A stretch of 13,944 nucleotides of DNA from Candidatus Galloscillospira excrementavium (lineage in GTDB: Bacteria; Bacillota; Clostridia; Oscillospirales; Oscillospiraceae), in contig DVHW01000262.1 of NCBI GenBank assembly GCA_018711785.1, forward strand, positions 1 through 13,944. Reading direction: 5' to 3'. The notes under the pieces were generated by a model. The model saw only the letters and a program-made list of their open reading frames with translations. It did no database searches and had not been told where the DNA came from. Shown here piece by piece: positions 7,485 through 13,944 of the stretch; within the stretch, counting starts at the first letter, position 1, and each line of letters starts with the position of its first letter. The position numbers were made by a program, and so were the translations under genes.

Positions 7485-7610
7485 TTGCGTAGGCCGCAGC
7501 GGCTATGCCGCGAGGAGACACGGTGCAGGTCGCGGCAAAAAACGGATTTGCACTTTTTTCGCGGCGTACGCGCCACGAACTCTGCGAAGCCTTTTTAACA
7601 GGATGTGCCC

Positions 7611-8570
<960 letters not shown>

Positions 8571-8580
8571 CTTCCATACA

Positions 8581-8626
8581 TCCTCTCTTTTTCTTGCCGC
8601 GCAGGCCGCGCGGTCCTCTCTTTTTC
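8581..8626. repeat. Direct repeat flanking a hairpin in the glmU-prs gap
   Basis: TCCTCTCTTTTTC occurs at 8581-8593 and again, identical, at 8614-8626. Between them lies a hairpin with 6-base arms CCGCGC/GCGCGG (8597-8602 and 8608-8613). On the minus strand each copy reads GAAAAAGAGAGGA; the one nearer prs supplies its ribosome binding site, while the other would be a decoy or spare site. Confidence 0.65.
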
Positions 8627-8643
8627 ACACAGCCTGGGCCGTG

Positions 8644-9348
8644 TCAGTTCTCCCGCTTGCGGCGGCGCTTGGCTACCCACTGCTTCTTGACTACCTGCTG
8701 GCTGCGGGCGATGGCCAAAGACTCAGGGGGCACCTCCTCGGTGATGGTGGAGCCGGCGGCTGTGTAGGCCCCCTCTCCGATCTTCACCGGGGCCACCAGA
8801 TTGGTGTTGCAGCCAATGAAGGCGTGGTCGCCGATGGTGGTGCGGTATTTGGTGCTGCCGTCGTAGTTCACCGTGACGGTACCGCAGCCGAAGTTGACCC
8901 CCGCGCCCACGTCGGAGTCCCCCACATAGGTCAGGTGGGAGATCTTGGTCCCGTCGCCGATGGTGGAGTTCTTCAGCTCCACGAAGTCCCCCACCTTGAC
9001 CTCCCGGCCCACATGGCAGCCCGGGCGGATGTAGGCAAAGGGGCCCACCTTGGCCCCCGCCTCCACCGTGCTCTCGTTGAGCTGGGAGGCGTTCACCGTC
9101 ACGCCGTCCCCCACGGTGCAGTCCCGGATGACGGCGTTGGGGCCGATCTCGCAGTTCTTCCCAATGACGGTCTTTCCCCGCAGGACCGTGCAGGGCAGAA
9201 TCACCGTGCCCTCCCCCACCTGCACCTCGTCATCCACATAGACGGTGGTGGGGTCCAGCACCTGCACGCCGGCCTCCATCAGGCGGACCACCCGGTCCAG
9301 CCGCTTCTGGGCCTCCGCCCGGATGCGGCTCACCAGTTCCTCGTTCAA
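8644..9348 (-). CDS. glmU: GlmU acetyltransferase half (stand-alone left-handed beta-helix)
   Basis: A 234-residue protein equal to the C-terminal glucosamine-1-phosphate acetyltransferase part of GlmU, which makes N-acetylglucosamine-1-phosphate for cell-wall precursors. It begins in the linker (AEAQKRLDRVVRLMEAGVQVLDP, 11-33) and continues with hexapeptide repeats of a left-handed beta-helix. The acetyltransferase residues are present: Arg108 in IRPG, Lys126 in FVELK, His138 and Tyr141 in HLTYVGD, Asn161 in NYDG and Lys167. The whole uridylyltransferase domain, normally about 230 residues, is absent; upstream of 9348 is only promoter and intergenic sequence. The start is a TTG with GGGAGGG (about seven bases away). 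It is the first gene of the prs-pth-mfd operon, the normal glmU place, which supports the assignment. UDP-GlcNAc synthesis would then need a uridylyltransferase from elsewhere. Confidence 0.9.
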   Translation of the reverse strand: MNEELVSRIRAEAQKRLDRVVRLMEAGVQVLDPTTVYVDDEVQVGEGTVILPCTVLRGKTVIGKNCEIGPNAVIRDCTVGDGVTVNASQLNESTVEAGAKVGPFAYIRPGCHVGREVKVGDFVELKNSTIGDGTKISHLTYVGDSDVGAGVNFGCGTVTVNYDGSTKYRTTIGDHAFIGCNTNLVAPVKIGEGAYTAAGSTITEEVPPESLAIARSQQVVKKQWVAKRRRKREN

Positions 9349-9383
9349 GCCAGTCCCTCCCTGTTGGCATTCTTTACACCGCC

Positions 9384-9392
9384 ATTATAGCA
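9384..9392 (-). promoter_or_regulatory. Extended -10 promoter of the glmU operon
   Basis: The minus strand reads TGCTATAAT (9392-9384), a perfect TATAAT with the TGn extension. No good -35 hexamer exists at 16-18 bases, so this is probably an extended -10 sigma-A promoter. Initiation near 9377 would give a leader of about 29 bases before the TTG start at 9348. Confidence 0.75.
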
Positions 9393-9762
9393 AATACGCC
9401 TGGGAAATGCATTGTAAATTTCAAAAATTCCGGCCTGTTTTTGCAGGATGGGCACTTTGCACAATTTCCCGTCATATTTTTTCCCGCTTCCCGACAAAAT
9501 GCTCCTCCACATTCACAATCCGGCGCGTATCCCCGCCCATACGGCACAAAAGGCCCCGCCTGCCGGGGGCAGACGGGGCTCGGCCTGTCAAAATCCCTGT
9601 GGAGTTCCGCATCCGCAAGGCAGCGGGCTGCCAACGGCCGCGCAGCTGCGCCCGCAGGCGCGAAAAAACTCACATTCGTTTTCCGCCGCGCTATGCGCTC
9701 GAAAAACGCTTCTCCGCCCGCAGCCCGCTCGGGCAAGAGGCTCTGTCACTTGTCCGAACTCC
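9393..9762. other. Intergenic region with GC-rich repeat-like segment, no convincing gene
   Basis: This stretch separates the glmU promoter from the HD-domain gene. The part at 9393-9540 is comparatively AT-rich and shows nothing definite. A terminator lies at 9548-9579. From about 9590 to 9762 the sequence is dense in short dyads: a 12-base palindrome GCGCAGCTGCGC (9640-9651), GCGCC/GGCGC around 9648-9661, and a GCGC-TAT-GCGC hairpin near 9690. The core 9659-9689, read on the minus strand, matches 7532-7563 at about 26 of 32 aligned positions. Several frames stay open across it, but none has a ribosome binding site or a recognisable domain. Confidence 0.6.
9548..9579 (-). terminator. Probable terminator of the HD-domain gene
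   Basis: On the minus strand a 12-base arm (9579-9568) pairs with 9564-9553 around a three-base loop, all matched except one U·G wobble, and is followed by CCTTTT (9553-9548). The T run is short, so strength is uncertain. It lies about 180 bases after the HD-gene stop and before the glmU promoter, the right place to separate the two units. Confidence 0.6.
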
Positions 9763-10257
9763 TCAGGCCGCGGCCATGGCCATGCGCCGCACCTTGGAGC
9801 GGCGCCAGTAGCCCAGCACCTCAGCGGTGGCGCAGAGCTTGTCGGCCAGGTTGACCACCAGGGCCTCCCGGCAGCGGGGCATCCGCTTGGCCAAGGGCCA
9901 CATGTGGGAGATGATGATGTTCTCCTCCTTGGCGTTGAGCCTGCCGCACAGGGCCCGGGCATTGCGCAGGGCAAATTCCGGGTGGTCCATGCACTGGTTG
10001 CCCGGGTGGGCGGTGCGGTCCCGGCAGTCGTAGAGGTACAGGTCGTGGAGCAGTCCGCCCCGGGCGGCCGAGCGCACGTCCAATCCCCAGCGCCGGGCCA
10101 GGCGGAAAGACACATAGGCCACGAACACCGAGTGCTCATAGCAGCTCGCGCCGGGGTGGTGGGGCAGGGCGCGCATGGACTGGACCTCCTCGGTAGCCAT
10201 CAGGTCCCCCACACAAGTCAGAAAGCACTTCCAGTCGGTCTCGCTGATGAGTTTCAT
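9763..10257 (-). CDS. HD-domain phosphohydrolase, small uncharacterised family
   Basis: A 164-residue soluble protein of the HD metal-dependent phosphohydrolase superfamily. Candidate metal ligands are in order: His42 (SCYEHSVFVAY), His71-Asp72 (GLLHDLYLYD), His118 (IISHMWPL) and Asp139 (LADKLCATAEV). The LLHDLYLYD plus HMWPL pairing is typical of a small clostridial HD family with unknown substrate, so nucleotide or other phosphate ester hydrolysis is only an inference from the fold. The start ATG at 10257 has a purine-rich AAGGAAG unusually far upstream (about 16 bases), so translation may be modest. It is transcribed alone from the promoter at 10308-10336, divergent from the GntR operon. 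Confidence 0.85.
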   Translation of the reverse strand: MKLISETDWKCFLTCVGDLMATEEVQSMRALPHHPGASCYEHSVFVAYVSFRLARRWGLDVRSAARGGLLHDLYLYDCRDRTAHPGNQCMDHPEFALRNARALCGRLNAKEENIIISHMWPLAKRMPRCREALVVNLADKLCATAEVLGYWRRSKVRRMAMAAA

Positions 10258-10307
10258 AGAAATATGGTCACGCTTCCTTCCCGTTCAGATCGATGTTCTC
10301 TGCTGAC

Positions 10308-10336
10308 AATATAGCACACTCCGGGGAAAACGTCAT
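10308..10336 (-). promoter_or_regulatory. Sigma-A-like promoter of the HD-domain gene
   Basis: On the minus strand ATGACG (10336-10331) and TATATT (10313-10308) are spaced by exactly 17 bases, with a TGC extension before the -10. Initiation would be near 10301, giving a leader of about 44 bases. One copy of a TGCGCAA direct repeat (10336-10342) touches the -35; the other is at 10354-10360. Confidence 0.7.
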
Positions 10337-10389
10337 GCGCAATTTGTAAATCCTGCGCAAATCATCAGAAAATCTTAAGGTTTCTTCCC

Positions 10390-10418
10390 TTGACGGCCGC
10401 CGGGGCCTCTGATATGTT
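10390..10418 (+). promoter_or_regulatory. Sigma-A promoter of the gntR-ABC operon
   Basis: TTGACG (10390-10395) and TATGTT (10413-10418) with a 17-base spacer. The first transcribed base would be near 10425, inside the dyad that follows directly. Confidence 0.85.
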
Positions 10419-10445
10419 AACTGTACTAATACAGTTCATACAGTT
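10419..10445. promoter_or_regulatory. Dyad operator, probable GntR/YtrA-type binding site
   Basis: AACTGTA (10419-10425) and TACAGTT (10430-10436) form a perfect dyad with a four-base spacer; a third half-site TACAGTT follows at 10439-10445, nine bases on. The dyad abuts the -10 and covers the transcription start, so binding would block initiation. The gene just downstream encodes a GntR repressor, and autorepression is the usual arrangement in YtrA-type operons. Confidence 0.75.
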
Positions 10446-10475
10446 TTCCTGCGTTTGGAAAGGAGAAAGCGTCCC

Positions 10476-10886
10476 ATGATCAGCCTCAACTATCGGGACG
10501 GGCGTCCCATCTATGAGCAGGTGAAGGACGGCCTGCGCCACCTGGTGGTGACCGGCGCCCTGTGTCCGGGGGACCGGCTGCCCTCGGTGCGGTCCATGGC
10601 CTCCTCCCTGGCCATCAACCCCAACACCATCCAGCGGGCCTACGAGGCCCTGGAGTCCGAGGGCTACCTCTACACCGTGGCGGGCAAGGGCTCCTTTGCC
10701 GCCCAGCGCCCCGGCGGCAATCCGGAGCGGAGGGAGCGTCTGCTCCGGACCTTTGACGAAACGGCGGCCGAGCTGGTCTGGCTGGGCCTGACGGCGGGGG
10801 AGCTGGCCGAGCGCCTGCACCGGCCCGCCGCAGGCGCCCGGGGACTGGGGGATGAGAGGAGTGTGCAGTATGATCCAAGTCACTGA
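10476..10886 (+). CDS. GntR-family transcriptional regulator, YtrA type
   Basis: A 136-residue repressor with the short YtrA architecture. The winged helix-turn-helix covers about residues 8-80: GRPIYEQVKDGLRHLVV, PGDRLPSVRSMASSLAINPNTIQRAYEALESEGYLYTV, then GKGSFA. Only a short helical tail of about 55 residues follows, without the large ligand domain of FadR or HutC types. The start ATG at 10476 is chosen because AAAGGAG (10459-10465) precedes it; a TTG at 10455 lies upstream of that site. Its 3' end overlaps the ATPase gene by 17 bases. It most likely represses its own transporter operon through the dyad at 10419-10445. In related systems such regulators respond to cell-wall-active antibiotics; the inducer here is unknown. 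Confidence 0.93.
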   Translation: MISLNYRDGRPIYEQVKDGLRHLVVTGALCPGDRLPSVRSMASSLAINPNTIQRAYEALESEGYLYTVAGKGSFAAQRPGGNPERRERLLRTFDETAAELVWLGLTAGELAERLHRPAAGARGLGDERSVQYDPSH

Positions 10887-11772
10887 TCTGGTCAAGACCT
10901 TCGACGGCTTCCGGGCCCTGGATGGGCTGACCATGCAGGTGTCCAAGGGGGCCATCTACGGCCTGGTGGGCCCCAACGGGGCGGGCAAAAGCACCCTGCT
11001 GCGCCACATCACCGGGGTGTGGCGGCAGGACTCGGGCACCGTGCTGGTGGACGGAGCGCCGGTCTATGAAAACCCGGCGGTGAAGGAGCGGATGTTCTCC
11101 ATTCCGGACGACCTGTACTACTTCCTCTCCGCCTCCACCCGGGACATGATGTCCTTCTACCGGGGCTTCTACCGCCGCTTTGACCCCAAGCGCTACCAGG
11201 CCCTGAAGGAGGTCTTTCCCACGGTGGATGAGCGCCACCCCATCCGCCGCCTGTCCAAGGGCATGCAGAAGCAGGCCGCCTTCTGGCTGGCCCTGAGCTG
11301 CCGGCCCGAGATCCTGGTGCTGGATGAGCCGGTGGACGGCCTGGACCCGGTGATGCGCCGGCAGGTCTGGTCCCTGCTGATGGGGGACGTGGCCGAGTAC
11401 GGCACCACGGTGCTGGTCTCCTCCCACAACCTGCGGGAGCTGGAGGATGTGTGCGACCATGTGGGCATCCTCTCCCACGGGAAGGTGCTCATCGAGCGGT
11501 CCCTCTCCGACCTCCAGGACAACCTGGTGAAGATGCAGGTGGTCTTTCAGGAGAAGGAGCTGCCCAAGCTGCCCGACGACCTGGAGGTCCTCCATGTCTC
11601 CCAGGTGGGCCGCATCCACACCCTCATCGTCCGGGGCCGGGCGGAGGAGGTCACCAATCGCCTGGCGGTGTACGCCCCCATCCTGATGGACGCCCTGCCC
11701 CTCACCCTGGAGGAGATCTTTATTTATGAGTTGGGAGGTGAAGACTATGCCGTCCGGGACATTGTCCTCTGA
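10870..11772 (+). CDS. ABC transporter ATP-binding protein
   Basis: A 300-residue ATPase subunit that should power the permease encoded next. Walker A GPNGAGKST is at 34-42, the signature is a variant LSKGM (128-132), Walker B with catalytic glutamate is ILVLDEPVDGLDP (148-160), and the switch histidine is in SSHNLRELEDV (His186). The Q-loop place reads MFSIPDDLYYF (75-85), with no glutamine, a pattern I associate with the YtrB-type ATPases found with GntR repressors. Residues from about 215 form a C-terminal regulatory extension. The ATG at 10870 follows AGGAG at 10857-10861; an in-frame ATG at 10852 precedes this site. Overlaps with both neighbours imply coupled translation. Export of a peptide or antibiotic is the likely role, substrate unknown. 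Confidence 0.94.
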   Translation: MIQVTDLVKTFDGFRALDGLTMQVSKGAIYGLVGPNGAGKSTLLRHITGVWRQDSGTVLVDGAPVYENPAVKERMFSIPDDLYYFLSASTRDMMSFYRGFYRRFDPKRYQALKEVFPTVDERHPIRRLSKGMQKQAAFWLALSCRPEILVLDEPVDGLDPVMRRQVWSLLMGDVAEYGTTVLVSSHNLRELEDVCDHVGILSHGKVLIERSLSDLQDNLVKMQVVFQEKELPKLPDDLEVLHVSQVGRIHTLIVRGRAEEVTNRLAVYAPILMDALPLTLEEIFIYELGGEDYAVRDIVL

Positions 11773-13780
11773 GCGCCCCGCCCTGGGGCGGACCTGGCGC
11801 AAATTCTACCCCACCCTCTACGCCAAAAACCTGCGGCGGTTCTGGCCCATCTGGAGCATCTATTTCGTCATCCTTCTCTTTCTGCTCCCCCTGAGCATGC
11901 TCTCCAGCGCCCGGTACCGGGACATGTCCGAGGTGTGGGTGGAGCGGTATGTGCTGAACACCCTCTCCGTGGGCATCGTGCTCAACGCCTTCTTCGGCCT
12001 GTTCTGCGCCATGGCGGTGTTCTCCTACCTCTACAACGCCAAGTCCGCGGGCATGCTCCACGCTCTGCCGGTGCGTCGGGAGGGGCTCTTCCTCACCAAC
12101 TGGCTGTCCGGCTTCACCTTCCTGGCCGTGCCCAACGCCGCCATCTTCCTCATCACCCTCCTGGCGGAGGCGGCCATCGGCCAGGTGGCCCCCTGGGGGC
12201 TGGTGCTGTGGCTGCTGAGCATGACTCTGGTTGGGCTGTTTTTCTACTCCTTTGCCGTGTTCTGCGCCATGTTCACCGGCAACCTGGTGGCCCTGCCCGT
12301 GTTCTACGGCATCCTCAACTTTTTGGTCAAGGGCCTGAGCGTTCTCTTTGAGGCTCTGGCCGAAGCCTTCCTCTTCGGCTACTACTCCTCCGACTGGATG
12401 GGGACTCTGGCCAACTGGTTTACCCCGGTGGTAAAGCTGTGCACCCAGGTGGGGCCCAACTACGACGACTGGAACCGGGGCGCCGGTCCCCTCCGGGGCT
12501 TCAGCTACATCCTGCTCTACGCCGTGGTGGGCGTGGTCTTCTCCCTGCTGGCCCTGGCGGTCTACCGCCGGCGGCGGCTGGAGAGCGCCGGGGACATCGT
12601 TGCGGTGAGCTGGGTGCGGCCCATCTTCAAGTACGGCGTGGCCTTCTGCGCCGCCATCTTCCTGGGGGTCTACGGACACGCCTTCCTCTTCAGCTCCCTG
12701 CCCGACAACCTGGCCTCCCTGGTCCTCTTCCTGGTGCTCTTCGGCCTCGTCGGCTACTTCGCCGCCGAGATGCTCCTGCGCAAGTCCTTCCGGGTGTTCC
12801 GCCGGAGCTGGAAGGGGGCGGCGGTCTTTACCCTGGCCCTGGTGCTCTGCTGCGCCGGGCTGCAGTTCGACCTGTTCGGCTTCGAGCGCTGGGTTCCCGA
12901 CCCGGGCGACATCCGGTCCGTCACCCTGCGGGACATCGCCTCCTACCCCTATGACTCCGGCAACTACGCCGCCTTTACCCTGGATGACCCGGAGGACATT
13001 GCCGCCGCCGTGGCCCTCCACGCCGCGGTGGTGGAACACCGGGACGAGCTGGACGGACAATTCTTCTCCTACGCCTATACCTACGCCGAGGAGGCGGGCG
13101 CCCTGGACTACCAGACCGAGGGTCTGGTCCACTTCCGCCTGCAGTACACCACCCGCTCCGGCCGGGAGATCACCCGGAGATATGAGCTGCCGGTGAGCGA
13201 GGCCCTGCTGGCCCAGCCCGACTCCCCCGCCGCCCGGCTGGACTCCCTGCTGAACCGCCCCTCGGCGGTGGAGAAGCTCTACGCCCTGCCCGACAGCGCC
13301 GTCCTCTTCCAGGCCGGCGTCAACAACGACTATGAGGTGTCGGACGGCAGCCTCTACACCGGCTACCAAACCCGCACCCTTACTGAGGAGGAGGCCGCCC
13401 GCCTGCTCCAGGCCGTCCGGGACGACATTGCCGCTGGGCGGCTGGGCCGCCGGTTCCTGCTGGAGGACCGGGAGCGCTACCAGCTGTGCTACTACAACGA
13501 CCTGACCCTCTCCTTCTATTTCCCCAACACCACCGGCGGGCCCAATACCCAGCCGGCGGACGTTCCCTCCGGCTCCACCCTCTTTGAGGTCACCATCACC
13601 CTCCAGACCACCGCCACCGAGACCATCGCCGCGCTGGAGGAGCTTGGCCTGGTGGACGGGGCCCACCCTCTCCTCACCCACCAGGAGATGATGGCCGCCG
13701 AACAAGGGCTCACGCCCTCTACCCTCCTCCTGCCCGACACCCGAGTGGCGGAACTGACGCCCGCAGAGGCGGCGGGCTGA
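11747..13780 (+). CDS. ABC transporter permease with large C-terminal extracytoplasmic domain
   Basis: A 677-residue membrane protein, partner of the preceding ATPase. Hydrophobic segments lie at about 34-52, 73-95, 117-140, 150-178, 180-200, 253-273, 295-317, 322-344 and 357-374, so roughly nine helices. The last 300 residues (about 375-677) are hydrophilic and acidic, with no further helix, and should form one domain outside the membrane if helix nine exits there. The start at 11747 follows GGGAGGTG (11733-11740); an in-frame ATG at 11726 lies before this site. The gene overlaps the ATPase gene by 26 bases. The second half of the protein does not match a domain I can name; it may sense or bind the exported substrate. 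A terminator follows within 55 bases. Confidence 0.9.
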   Translation: MPSGTLSSERPALGRTWRKFYPTLYAKNLRRFWPIWSIYFVILLFLLPLSMLSSARYRDMSEVWVERYVLNTLSVGIVLNAFFGLFCAMAVFSYLYNAKSAGMLHALPVRREGLFLTNWLSGFTFLAVPNAAIFLITLLAEAAIGQVAPWGLVLWLLSMTLVGLFFYSFAVFCAMFTGNLVALPVFYGILNFLVKGLSVLFEALAEAFLFGYYSSDWMGTLANWFTPVVKLCTQVGPNYDDWNRGAGPLRGFSYILLYAVVGVVFSLLALAVYRRRRLESAGDIVAVSWVRPIFKYGVAFCAAIFLGVYGHAFLFSSLPDNLASLVLFLVLFGLVGYFAAEMLLRKSFRVFRRSWKGAAVFTLALVLCCAGLQFDLFGFERWVPDPGDIRSVTLRDIASYPYDSGNYAAFTLDDPEDIAAAVALHAAVVEHRDELDGQFFSYAYTYAEEAGALDYQTEGLVHFRLQYTTRSGREITRRYELPVSEALLAQPDSPAARLDSLLNRPSAVEKLYALPDSAVLFQAGVNNDYEVSDGSLYTGYQTRTLTEEEAARLLQAVRDDIAAGRLGRRFLLEDRERYQLCYYNDLTLSFYFPNTTGGPNTQPADVPSGSTLFEVTITLQTTATETIAALEELGLVDGAHPLLTHQEMMAAEQGLTPSTLLLPDTRVAELTPAEAAG

Positions 13781-13833
13781 CCCGCGCTCACCGCGGACGA
13801 TACCATGCCTTCTCTCTTTCTCCCCTATACCGA

Positions 13834-13878
13834 ACGGGCCCTCTGGAGCACTCCAGAGGGCCCGTGTGCGTTCTTTTT
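13834..13878 (+). terminator. Rho-independent terminator of the gntR-ABC operon
   Basis: A perfect 14-base stem (13834-13847 with 13852-13865) closes a GCAC loop. Five bases later comes TTCTTTTT (13871-13878). The T run is slightly displaced, but the stem is very stable and the place, just after the permease stop, is right. Confidence 0.85.
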
Positions 13879-13880
13879 GC

Positions 13881-13944
13881 ACTTTCCGCAAAATTGTTAA
13901 AAATTTATCGTTAAAGTTTTAACAAAATTTCGTTGCTTTTTCCC
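13881..13944. other. AT-rich inverted repeat at the window edge
   Basis: After the terminator the composition drops sharply to AT-rich. TTGTTAAAA (13894-13902) and TTTTAACAA (13917-13925) are perfect inverted arms around 14 bases. AAATTTATCGTTA (13901-13913) and AAAATTTCGTTG (13924-13935) are related direct copies. This is likely the regulatory region of a gene beyond the window, but no gene is visible to confirm it. Confidence 0.45.

Larger units (their letters stand above)
7277..7610. repeat. Inverted-repeat-rich spacer between prs and pth
   Basis: These 334 bases hold no convincing gene but are full of dyads. From left to right: a hairpin at 7300-7323, a 24-base perfect palindrome at 7334-7357, a nested pair (9-base arms 7368-7376 with 7422-7430, enclosing 8-base arms 7387-7394 with 7406-7413), a 10-base hairpin at 7463-7484, a GCGGC-TAT-GCCGC hairpin around 7500, and an A-run/T-run core at 7532-7563 that resembles one at 9659-9689. 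The base use differs from the flanking genes, with many A and T runs among CG-rich arms. This looks like a mosaic of dispersed intergenic repeat units, but copy number cannot be judged from one window. It lies inside an operon, so it is probably transcribed. Confidence 0.7.

Noticed and set aside
7348..7610. Open minus-strand frame across the prs-pth spacer
   Set aside because: No ATG, GTG or TTG with a ribosome binding site was found and the sequence is better explained by inverted repeats. Kept only as a remark under the repeat cluster.
7277..7610. CRISPR array or tRNA in the repeat-rich spacer
   Set aside because: The repeats are inverted and unequal, without regular spacing or constant spacers, and no tRNA cloverleaf could be made out.
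9374..9736. Possible 120-residue minus-strand protein downstream of the HD gene, with several cysteines
   Set aside because: It runs through the terminator, the repeat-like segment and the glmU promoter, has no ribosome binding site, and other frames are equally open there.
11720..13891. Long minus-strand open frame opposite the ABC permease
   Set aside because: Composition is repetitive Gly/Gln/His/Val, no start signal or motif is seen, and it covers the permease and the terminator; an antisense shadow.

Overview
The window comes from a high-GC Firmicute, most likely an Oscillospiraceae-type gut clostridium (Flavonifractor / Pseudoflavonifractor / Lawsonibacter-like). The evidence is the gene order glmU-prs-pth-mfd, strong AGGAGG-type ribosome binding sites, a lipoprotein foldase next to mfd, and very GC-biased third codon positions. 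The taxon is inferred from content and not from a marker gene.

Minus strand, 9389 down to about 606: one probable operon. It starts at an extended -10 promoter (9384-9389) and reads glmU acetyltransferase half (9348-8644), prs (8570-7611), a 334-base spacer full of inverted repeats, pth (7276-6680), a VanW-family protein (6662-5832), a DltA-like adenylating enzyme (5835-4477), a DltC-like carrier protein (4480-4175) and mfd (4218-685). It ends at a hairpin with a T run (606-661). The frame is the classical Bacillus-type glmU-prs-(ctc)-pth-(fin)-mfd cluster. Here ctc and fin are absent, GlmU lacks its uridylyltransferase half, and a tightly overlapping vanW-dltA-dltC-like cassette sits between pth and mfd. 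A partial lipoprotein resembling a PrsA/SurA-type foldase begins after the terminator (571 to the window edge).

Minus strand, 10336 to about 9550: a single HD-domain phosphohydrolase gene with its own sigma-A-like promoter, a GC-rich repeat-like tail and a probable terminator.

Plus strand, 10390-13880: an autoregulated-looking transporter operon. A YtrA-type GntR repressor (10476-10886), an ABC ATPase (10870-11772) and a large ABC permease with an extracytoplasmic C-terminal domain (11747-13780) overlap end to end. A good promoter with a dyad operator stands at the front and a 14-bp terminator stem at the back.

The most interesting item is the VanW-adenylase-carrier cassette. The adenylase carries DltA hallmarks, including the FSCGE cysteine linked to D-alanine selection, and the carrier has the phosphopantetheine serine. 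DltB and DltD are absent from the window. The third partner is a VanW protein with the conserved GGGLCQ cysteine and no visible signal peptide. This could be a three-component aminoacyl-transfer system distinct from teichoic acid D-alanylation.
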